A DNA stretch of 64,000 nt from Paragorgia papillata. Lineage: Eukaryota > Cnidaria > Anthozoa > Scleralcyonacea > Coralliidae. The notes beneath the pieces were generated by a model that saw nothing but the letters and a program-made list of their open reading frames with translations, was not told the origin of the DNA and did not search any database. The translations under genes and the position numbers were made by a program. How positions within the stretch are numbered: position 1 is the stretch's first letter; each line of letters starts with the position of its first letter. The stretch is taken from the NCBI GenBank assembly GCA_035771165.1, contig JAWNZC010000088.1, positions 974,501 through 1,038,500 of the forward strand. The letters run 5' to 3'. Below are positions 50,501 to 61,200 of this stretch, piece after piece.

Positions 50501-52087
50501 TGTATAACATATGTAAATTTTAAAAAATCGTATAGAATAGCGGCTGAGAAAATTGTACATTTTCTGAGGAAATCTGAAATATACAGCATAACCGCCGTCA
50601 GTCGTATTAATGACGCCGCGGCGCGATTTGTTTAAAGCTTGCCTGCGTCGTTCATGGGTTTATGCCACTCTGGTGACTTATACTAGATTAAAGAGCATGA
50701 AATTCTGTATAACATATGTAAATTTTAAAAAATCGTATAGAATAGCGGCTGAGAAATTTGTACTTTTTCTGAGGAAATCTGAAATATACAACATAACATC
50801 CGTCAGTCGTATTAATAACGCCGCGCCGCAATTTGTTTAAAGCTTGACTGCGTCGTTCATGGGTCTATGCCACTCTGTGGACATATACCAGATTAAAGAG
50901 CATGAAATTCTGTATAACATATGTAAATTTTAAAAAATCGAATAGAATAGCGGCTGAGAAAATTGTACCTTTTCTGAGGAAATCTGAAATATACAGAATA
51001 ACCGCCGTCAGTCGTATTAATGACGCCGCGGCGCGATTTGTTTAAAGCTTGCGTGCGTCGTTCATGGGTTTATGCCACTCTGGTGACTTACACTAGATTA
51101 AAGAGCATGAAATTCTGTATAACATATGTAAATTTTAAAAAATCGTATAGAATAGCGGCTGAGAAATTTGTAGTTTTTCTGAGGAAATCTGAAATATACA
51201 ACATAACATCCGTCAGTCGTATTAATAACGCCGCGCCGCAATTTGTTTAAAGCTTGACTGCGTCGTTCGTGGGTCTATGCCACTCTGTGGACATATACCA
51301 GATTAAAGAGCATGAAATTCTGTATAACATATGTAAATTTAAAAAAATCGTATAGAGTAGCGGCTGAGAAATTTGTACCTTTTCTGAGGAAATGTGAAAT
51401 ATACAACATAACATCCGTCAGTCGTATTAATAACGCCGCGCCGCAATTTGTTTAAAGCTTGCCTGCGTCGTTCATGGGTTTATGCCACTCTGGTGACTTA
51501 TACTAGATTAAAAAGCATGAAATTCTGTATAACATATGTAAATTAAAAAAAATCGTATAGAATAGCGGCTGAGAAAATTGTACCTTTTCTGAGGAAATGT
51601 GAAATATACAACATAACCGCCGTCAGTCGAGTATTAATAACGCCGCGCCGCAATTTGTTTAAAGCTTGCCTGCGTCGTTTCATGGGTCCATGCCACTCTG
51701 GGGACTTATACTAGATTAAAGAGCATGAAATTATGTATAACATAAGTAAATTTAAAAAAATCGTATAGAATAGCGGCTGAGAAAATTGTACCTTTTCTGA
51801 GGAAATCTGAAATATACAATATAACATCCGTCAGTCGTATTAATAACGCCGCGCCGCAATTTGTTTAAAGCTTGCCTGCGTCGTTCATGGGTTTATGCCA
51901 CTCTGGTGACTTATACTAGATTAAAAAGCATGAAATTCTGTATAACATATGTAAATTAAAAAAAATCGTATAGAATAGCGGCTGAGAAAATTGTACCTTT
52001 TCTGAGGAAATGTGAAATATACAACATAACCGCCGTCAGTCGTATTAATGACGCCGCGGCGCGATTTGTTTAAAGCTTGCCTGCGTC
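47346..52087 (+). repeat. 13- and 15-monomer higher-order repeats
   Basis: 47346-47763 matches 50013-50430 (offset 2667), and 47790-49010 matches 50867-52087 (offset 3077). Diagnostic shared variants are GCGTGCGTCG with TTACACTAG, GTAGTTTTTCTG, and the 2-bp insertion in CAGTCGAGTATTAAT (near 48550 and 51627). The different offsets mean one copy gained or lost two monomers between the blocks. Confidence 0.75.
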
Positions 52088-53297
52088 GTTCATGGGTTTA
52101 TGCCACTCTGGTGACTTATACTAGATTAAAAAGCATGAAATTCTGTATAACATATGTAAATTAAAAAAAATCGTATAGAATAGCGGCTGAGAAAATTGTA
52201 CCTTTTCTGAGGAAATGTGAAATATACAACATAACCGCCGTCAGTCGTATTAATAACGCCGCGGCGCGATTTGTTTAAAGCTTGCCTGCGTCGTTCATGG
52301 GTTTATGCCACTCTGGTGACTTATACTAGATTAAAAAGCATGAAATTCTGTATAACATATGTAAATTAAAAAAAATCGTATAGAATAGCGGCTGAGAAAT
52401 TTGTACTTTTTCTGAGGAAATGTGAAATATACAGCATAACCGCCGTCAATCGTATTACTGACGCCGCGGCGCGATTTGTTTAAAGCTTGCCTGCGTCGTT
52501 CATGGGTTTATCCCACTCTGGTGACTTATACTAGATTAAAGAGCATGAAATTCTGTATAACATATGTAAATTTTAAAAAATCGAAAAGAATAGCGGCTGA
52601 GAAAATTGTACCTTTTCTGAGGAAATCTGAAATATACAGAATAACCGCCGTCAGTCGTATTAATGACGCCGCGGCGCGATTTGTTTAAAGCTTGCCTGCG
52701 TCGTTCATGGGTTTATGCCACTCTGGTGACTTATACTAGATTAAAGAGCATGAAATTCTGTATAACATATGTAAATTTTAAAAAATCGTATAGAATAGCG
52801 GCTGAGAAATTTGTACTTTTTCTGAGGAAATCTGAAATATACAACATAACATCCGTCAGTCGTATTAATAACGCCGCGCCGCAATTTGTTTAAAGCTTGA
52901 CTGCGTTCGTTCGTGGGTCTATGCCACTCTGTGGACATATACCAGATTAAAGAGCATGAAATTCTGTATAACATATGTAAATTTAAAAAAATCGTATAGA
53001 GTAGCGGCTGAGAAATTTGTACCTTTTCTGAGGAAATGTGAAATATACAACATAACATCCGTCAGTCGTATTAATAACGCCGCGCCGCAATTTGTTTAAA
53101 GCTTGCCTGCGTCGTTCATGGGTTTATGCCACTCTGGTGACTTATACTAGATTAAAAAAGCATGAAATTCTGTATAACATATGTAAATTAAAAAAAATCG
53201 TATAGAATAGCGGCTGAGAAAATTGTACCTTTTCTGAGGAAATGTGAAATATACAACATAACCGCCGTCAGTCGTATTAATAACGCCGCGCCGCAAT

Positions 53298-53930
53298 TTG
53301 TTTAAAGCTTGCCTGCGTCGTTCATGGGTCCATGCCTCTCTGGGGACTTATACTAGATTAAAGAGCATGAAATTATGTATAACATATGTAAATTTAAAAA
53401 AATCGTATAGAATAGCGGCTGAGAAATTTGTACTTTTTCTGAGGAAATCTGAAATATACAACATAACATCCGTCAGTCGTATTAATAACGCCGCGCCGCA
53501 ATTTGTTTAAAGCTTGACTGCGTCGTTCGTGGGTCTATGCCACTCTGGTGACTTATACTAGATTAAAAAGCATGAAATTCTGTATAACATATGTAAATTA
53601 AAAAAAATCGTATAGAATAGCGGCTGAGAAAATTGTACCTTTTCTGAGGAAATGTGAAATATACAACATAACCGCCGTCAGTCGTATTAATAACGCCGCG
53701 CCGCAATTTGTTTAAAGCTTGCCTGCGTCGTTCATGGGTCCATGCCTCTCTGGGGACTTATACTAGATTAAAGAGCATGAAATTATGTATAACATATGTA
53801 AATTTAAAAAAATCGTATAGAATAGCGGCTGAGAAATTTGTACTTTTTCTGAGGAAATCTGAAATATACAACATAACATCCGTCAGTCGTATTAATAACG
53901 CCGCGCCGCAATTTGTTTAAAGCTTGACTG
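53298..53930 (+). repeat. 2-monomer higher-order repeat (period 410 bp)
   Basis: The pair around 53298-53520 recurs at 53708-53930 with the CATGCCTCTC variant, and a related monomer is found again at 54323. This is the newest-looking local amplification at the right end of the array. Confidence 0.65.
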
Positions 53931-54708
53931 CGTCGTTCGTGGGTCTATGCCACTCTGTGGACATATACCAGATTAAAGAGCATGAAATTCTGTATAACAT
54001 ATGTAAATTTAAAAAAATCGTATAGAGTAGCGGCTGAGAAATTTGTACCTTTTCTGAGGAAATGTGAAATATACAACATAACATCCGTCAGTCGTATTAA
54101 TAACGCCGCGCCGCAATTTGTTTAAAGCTTGCCTGCGTCGTTCATGGGTTTATGCCACTCTGGTGACTTATACTAGATTAAAAAGCATGAAATTCTGTAT
54201 AACATATGTAAATTAAAAAAAATCGTATAGAATAGCGGCTGAGAAAATTGTACCTTTTCTGAGGAAATGTGAAATATACAACATAACCGCCGTCAGTCGT
54301 ATTAATAACGCCGCGCCGCAATTTGTTTAAAGCTTGCCTGCGTCGTTCATGGGTCCATGCCTCTCTGGGGACTTATACTAGATTAAAGAGCATGAAATTA
54401 TGTATAACATATGTAAATTTAAAAAAATCGTATAGAATAGCGGCTGAGAAAATTGTACCTTTTCTGAGGAAATCTGAAATATACAATATAACATCCGTCA
54501 GTCGTATTAATAACGCCGCGCCGCAATTTGTTTAAAGCTTGCCTGCGTCGTTCATGGGTTTATGCCACTCTGGTGACTTATACTAGATTAAAAAGCATGA
54601 AATTCTGTATAACATATGTAAATTAAAAAAAATCGTATGGAATAGCGGCTGAGAAAATTGTACCTTTTCTGAGGAAATGTGAAATATACAACATACACTA
54701 GAAAATCG

Positions 54709-55020
54709 AACGTGTTGTAAGAACACGCACTTTTTTCCCCTATAGTAACACGCTTAAAGCGTGTTCTACACGGTGGCGTGTTCTGAAAATAGACGTGTTC
54801 TATATCCTAGCGTGTTGCTATAACAACACGCTAAAAGCGTGTTCTTCAAAACTAGCGTGTTCTACACGATTAGCGTGTTCCAAATGTTAGCGTGTTGTAA
54901 GAACACATTAGCTAATATCTTAAACGTGTTATGATAACACGCGCCGTGTTATTAAAACACGCATGCCCAATAGGCGTGTTACTATAGGGGACAAAATGCC
55001 GTGTTGTAAATCAACACGTT
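54709..55020. mobile_element. Foldback element of GCGTGTT motifs at satellite edge
   Basis: The ends AACGTGTTG...CCCCTATAGTAACACGC are mirrored at the right end (GCGTGTTACTATAGGGG ... CAACACGTT), giving imperfect arms of about 45 bp with a perfect 17-bp core. Inside and just beyond, the motif GTGTT, usually GCGTGTT, appears about 15 times on the plus strand, and AACAC about 8 times. The whole is internally self-complementary at many scales. It has no open frame. It looks like a foldback or MITE element; no clear target duplication is visible. It sits 13 bp from the satellite boundary. Confidence 0.75.
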
Positions 55021-55131
55021 TAGCGTGTTATACAAAGCGTGTTGCAAGCTTCAAAAGAACACTACTGACAGGCGACAGCAAGAGTGAAGGTGAACAAACG
55101 ACATGACGACTTTGATGAAAAAGAGCAAAGC

Positions 55132-55164
<33 letters not shown>

Positions 55165-55216
55165 TTAATATAGCAAACAATGAGGTAGATCTCGTATAAT
55201 ATGTAGATGTTACATA
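55021..55216. other. Spacer with (TA)n microsatellite
   Basis: Holds two more GCGTGTT motifs at its left end, a purine-rich stretch, and a pure TA run at 55139-55165. No gene is seen. It contains the 3' flank of the SAM-domain gene, with an ATTAAA (minus strand) near 55170 as a possible poly(A) signal. Confidence 0.5.
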
Positions 55217-58200
55217 TTAAATATTAAAGTTTAATCCTGCGGCCTTCAATCGTCCGTAAAAGGTCTGCAACTTAATGCATCTTGACATTTTCCTGGACTT
55301 TGCCTTTCCCTTTCCCTTCTGCAGGTTTTGGATGCTATTTTGGCCCCTATCCATCAACACACAATCCTCCAAAACCATTGCTATGTTGTTGGTTTCCTTG
55401 CCATATTGGATGTTCAACACGTAGTGGGTTGCCAGCCATAGCGTCAACAATCCAACAACAGTCGGGCTCGTTACTTCGCATATAAGAACTGCATCGACGT
55501 ACATAAATGCCTGATCGATCCCTGTAGCAGTTTGTGTTGTCACTATGCAGGGTGCATTGACAATACTGGACTCCATACTCTCTCCTGGCTGCAAAATAAG
55601 TTAATGGTCAGTAGGAATAATTGAATAAATACAACAATTATATCTGAGGTATGAGCTAATCCATAACGTTTTATTTGAGTAAAACAGTATAGATCTTTTT
55701 CAAATTAAGGCGAGCAATTTAAATTACTATTATTTTATGTACAGTACATTTAATATATGCATCAGGACAGATCGAAGGAGGCCTCGTTTCTGTTCCTATC
55801 GAGGTCAGAAAGTTATAGATATTTAGATAATTATAATTATTTAAATTGCTTCACCGTGGCCATATGAATGTGGTCTCACTGAATACATGTATACCAAAAA
55901 CATTCATTCACTGTATCAGAGAAATAAAATTTTGCCTGAGCTGGCTTGACCTTCAGTAGTAATTGTAGTACTGTATATATTATATTTACATATACAGTAT
56001 ACTGAGTGATGGAAACAAGAAATACAGTTACACCCATCTTAATTAAGCCGCTTTCAAACTATTGAGTGACCTAGACCAGGCCTTGGTAAAACATGACCCA
56101 TCCACATTAGAAACCCAGACCAGGTCTAATAAGCCATGTAAAACTGGCTGATATTTGCATAAATACGATAATGATGATGTTAGAAAATTGTGAGTATAGG
56201 CCACTATTTGTTGCACATTAGTTTCTCATCCCCCACCTGCATGCTATTCCAGGCAGCCACCTCGATCGCCATTATCGACCATTTAATACAAAAAAAGAGC
56301 ATTAGAACTTTCACAAACCAAATTTTACCAAATTTCTTTCCAAAATACCATGGAAGGGGGACAAAAGTGACACCCTCTATAATGGGATTAATGGTAATGA
56401 CAGCCTGCCCACATCAACTTTGGGGAAAGGCCAAAAGGCCCTGATGAGAAACTAATATGCAACAAATAGTGGCCTTATATACTTTGAGACCTGAATTTCC
56501 AGGGTTATAGGTTCAATTCCCAGCTGGAAGGCCTGATAATTGCATTTTTCACAGCTAGTCCGGGGGGTTGGTATCTCAATGCAAGCATAATATCAACGAG
56601 AATCTACAAGTTTTCCTTGCAGTCTTATCTTTGGCCGGTTGAAAATAAACATTGTTTGCTCCATGGTCCTGTTCCAAACACTTTCATTATCTATTCCTGC
56701 AAATGTTGACCGGTTGGAAGAACACGTGCCAGATCTAGTTATTTTATCCTTTAAAAAGTATATTAATGCTGTATTTCTCCCACAAATGCTTGATCTTAGA
56801 ACTGATGTTCTGTACATTGCGGTTAAATCCATCAGCCACAGCATGTTTCCTTTGGCAAGCTTCCCACTGAACACTGCATTGTTCCAAATGGTATGGCTTT
56901 CAAGCTCCTTCAAAGCATGATCAGAAGCTTCACTTCATTTTCTTGTTCAAGGGACTAAATATTTGCTGCCAAGGATCTGAATAAAACCCTCACCATCCCA
57001 TCATTCTACAAACATGTCAAATGCAATTTTATGATTTCACGATTCAAATGTTTTTCCTTCCAAATTATTTATACACTGTAATCAGCCAGTTTTTATCTTC
57101 AGCGCTTGATATTCTCATGGCAACGAGGCACAGGTCAGGCCTACAGATACAGTGTACAACCATGTACAGTAGGTTATGTAAAACCCATACATTTGCAAAA
57201 ATTGAGGTCACAGTGGGTTGCCTGGCCTAGGTCATGCCCAGGTCAGGTAAAACCTGTTCACACCATCAACCACCTGGGCCCATGTCAGGCCTACATGCCA
57301 AGCCTACATGTAGGTCTGTAGTGTGAATGCAGCTTTATAGCTACATTGAAACTAAGGCCTGACCTAGTGGGCCTAGGTTTTTTATGGTGTGAACAAGTTT
57401 TACCTGACTAGCTAAGCCTGACCTAGGACCTGACCTGGTGGGTGGAACTCAGCTATTTTGTTAAAATGTGAAATGGATTTTACCTGACCTGCACCTCATC
57501 CACTGCCATATATACTGTATGACAATGATTTAAGTGCTCGCGATAAAAAAAGCTGGTCATATGATATAATTTTGGGCTGAAAAAGCATTTGAAGTGTGGA
57601 ATTGTAATATTGCGCTTTGCATAATTATTTATAGAATGACTGGACAGTGAAGTTTTTTTCAGATCCTTGCTGGCAAACCATTTGGCCCATTAAACAACTA
57701 AACAAAGTGCTTTAAGCATGAGCAATTTGAGCCATAGCATTCGGAATAATGAAGTGTTTGGTGAAAAACTTGCCAAAGGATACATATAACTTATAATTAA
57801 TTGATACAAATACATTATAACCACAATGTAAAGGCATACATAAGATCAAGCATTTCTGACAGAAATACACCATTTAATATAAGGATGAAAGTAACCTATG
57901 GGATCATACCCCTATTAAACAGACACCACTTTTTGGTGGTCTGCTTTAGAAGAGCCTGGTTAATTTAAGAGGGGTGTCCAACCACTTAGGTAGGTGATGT
58001 CATCATAATAGAGCTTATGCTGCTTACTAGTTACTGTAACCCTAGTAGTTCCAATCCTGGAAAATTACAGGATAGATACATCATACTCTATTCAGTGTGG
58101 CTCCCAGAATATATTCTGGGATTAGCACACTAAAGTTAAGAGGAGTACCATGCATTAATAAGAGGGATGCCATAAACCTTAATAAGAGGGGTTCAACTGT

Positions 58201-61200
58201 ATCACATTGTTAATGTGCAGATGTGAAGTGAAAAATAATACATATGCGTGCCAGGGTATTAAGTTCAACTAACAACTATTCAATTCTATGTACTAATTTT
58301 TATCAATTACCTGAATGGTAGTAAATATTGAAGTGTTTTTTTTGCCATTGACCTGGCTTTCCATATATTGGATAAGTTGAAGTTGTTCATTTTCAGTGAG
58401 CTCTTCATCTACATTAGCTTCTTTATTATTTCCAACCATGAGATTGTGGATGCTGGGAATGAAAAATGTATCGTGTTGAATTAAAACAGTACTAAGAAGA
58501 GAACGCATACATATATAAATATTGTCACACAGATGTAAGGAGGTAATTGCTCACCAATATATATATATATAATTAACTCTTTATGTCCGTATCAGACTCT
58601 CAAGTCCCATGCTGACTTTAGTATTTTGCGCTAGATGATTTTCCTCATCAAGGGGAGAACCCTCAGTCACAAAAGAGTTAAAACTTTCTACATTTGTGAG
58701 ATATATATTAATTTATTGTTTTAATACTAGAAAAATATGTAGGGAAGTGGAACTAGAACAAAGGCTCAAACCTTCACAAAGGTTTTGTAGTGAAGGTTGG
58801 AAGGTCACAGTTTAACCTAGTAATCTCATTCTCACTGTAAATAAGTAAATGAGATACTGTAGCTGCTGTAAAATACATGTAATGAGACATGACAATTGCA
58901 GCAACTGGTGTTTTTGTTTAATTTACCTGACAAATAGAAGCTTAATATTCTCCCGTACATAATCTTCAAAATTTGGAAATTCTAGTACCAAACTTGCTTG
59001 AAAAATCATCTGCAAAATATATAGTATACAAACAAGTAAAATAAATATTTATTTATTTATTTGTACCAATTCTTATAATTTTATTGGTACCTGAGTAGCA
59101 ACTTAGCAGTTTTTGTTATTTGACCATGATCACAATCACATGCTCCAGTTGGAACCACACCCTCCCCTCACTTCACAGGGTGCAGGAGAAAATTGTAAAG
59201 TACATTAATAAGCCTGCGAGCAGGCTCTCTACTGTAAAGCAGCTGCATACAACATATTCTAAAAAATACAGTACATACCCAACATGGATTGGTTAAAACT
59301 GGGTAACTTTCCAGGATTGTGGTAATTGTTGGCATTGTGTTGATAAAATCAGTGAAATTCCCAACTATTGCTGTCAGAAGTTGCTTGATGTGTTCCTAAA
59401 AAAGAGACTAGTATTAATTATCTGTTTGCATGTTGGTTTTTTTGTTTGCATGCCATGCATACATTAACCAATTCTTCTAGTCACATGACCAGCTACAGTA
59501 ATATTGCCATTTTTTAGCTCAATACCAAAATGTGTAGATTTTGCAACTATAGCAGATGGTGTACATGTACCTTGGAGGGCTTGTTCTTCTTTGACTCCTT
59601 CTTCAACTCAGAAAGTGTCCTTTCAAGCAAATTTCTATCAATAACATTGTCTTGAGTGTCTGTATCGATTACTATCTCTTTTGCGTTGTCCACAATGGTA
59701 TCGGTTGTTGACTTCTTTTTTGCCAGCCTCTTATGATTTCGAACACTTTGTGCTAAATCTTTTACCAACTTTGTCTAAATGAGCATTTTGTTTTAGTATT
59801 GATAGTAATATTAAAAACATTTTATGTTCAATGCAATTAATACACCAATTTCAATATGAAGTGTGTGGACTAGTTGTGTGGAGGGACATGATTGGCTGTC
59901 ACAAAATTTTGGACAAACAAAAGTATTGTAGTGTCATTGGTAGTCCAAACTTTTTTTAAATTAGCCGATCACATTTTGAATGTGATGAATTAAATTTTAA
60001 ACTATAACTACAACTACTTTTAAACTAATTCTTATTGGGATAGCACAGAAAAGATCCATACCCCACCTGGAACCTACCATTCAGTATGAACTAGCAAATG
60101 TGCCAAAGACTTGCAGCATTTAACGTTTTCGATACCTTTAGTTTGTACTTACATAATTACAACTTGCCCCAGGTAACGTGATGGCATCTTTCAAATCTGG
60201 GAATCGCTTTAACAGGTGCATGGAAATTGCGCGATAATCCTTTGACAAATCATGTTTTAAACTCAAGTAAAACCGTGCTGATTCTCTAATAAGCTGGGCT
60301 CTTTGTAGGAGTATGGTGCCAGTTTCCTCAGCGTTGACCACTGCCCGGGAATATTTTGGATATGGGAGTGGGGTGGGTAATGGCACTTCTGCAGGTTGCA
60401 TTTGTGCTAGTACAACTTTTTTCACTGAAAATGGTGGTGTAGGTGGTGCAGGTCCCCATCCAGATGATGTGGTAGCTTGAGTTTCAAGTGGTATTCCAGG
60501 TGGTGGTGCAAATGGTGTTGCAGATGCCAATGAACTTCCCGCAATGTCTGTTATTACATTTTCCTTGATGTGATTATAAAAGAATTATATTCTTTAATAA
60601 TATTATTATTTTATTAATTATATTAATTAAATTTATAATTATATTCATAACATGCATGACAAAATTATTCCATTCTGACTGGTTTAGAGGAGTGCAATTA
60701 ATGATTTGCAATTAATAAATCATTAATTGCACTCTGGAAGTGCTATTAACAATTTTTGTCATGCATACAGTATAAACCAGATTGTAATCTCGACTGCGCA
60801 TCAAAATGAAGCATTCTGCATCAGGATAGAATCACAATGCAAAAGGCGTCATTTTGATGTGCAGTCGAGATTACAAACTGGCTTAGTATAAACAAGTAAT
60901 CATGATTTTGCTCAACGCGATCCAGGATTTACACTACTTGTGATAATTAAAAATTGCACCAAATTGCACTTGCCCATCAATTTTGGCACAAATTTCAATT
61001 TATATCGTCCATAATATAAACCCTTCATTGCACTTGCAATGTTATTACCTACTGTATACTAATTTATATGACCTACAGTATTATAATTATAATATATTAT
61101 GTATTGAATAATTATGTTACCTGATTTTTTATCATATTTAAAATATTCATGACCTTAAGTCGTTTTCCAAGGGGCCTAATATTAAATGGAAAAAAACAAA

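Larger units (their letters stand above)
35321..54695 (+). repeat. Satellite array 3, ~205-bp monomer
   Basis: About 94 monomers of the same satellite and orientation. The left part to about 42390 belongs to duplication unit B. The right part is not in that duplication and has its own nested higher-order repeats of 2, 6, 7 and 15 monomers. The array stops inside a monomer, after GAAATATACAACATA, where unrelated sequence begins. The first 200 bp (35340-35530) carry an unusual cluster of one-base insertions. Confidence 0.97.

Noticed and set aside
1..54695. Recurrent open frames of about 61-76 codons in every satellite monomer, on both strands
   Set aside because: The monomer is not a multiple of three, so each frame is simply a stop-free stretch repeated with the satellite. 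Most need a TTG start and overlap the next copy. Variation does not avoid amino-acid changes.
1..54695. CRISPR-like array
   Set aside because: The 205-bp units are contiguous, with no unique spacers, in eukaryotic DNA. This is a satellite.
56593..56920. Open frames of 93 and 106 codons on opposite strands
   Set aside because: They overlap each other, have no recognisable domain, lie inside the last SAM-gene intron, and the exon 8 to exon 9 phase is already correct without them.
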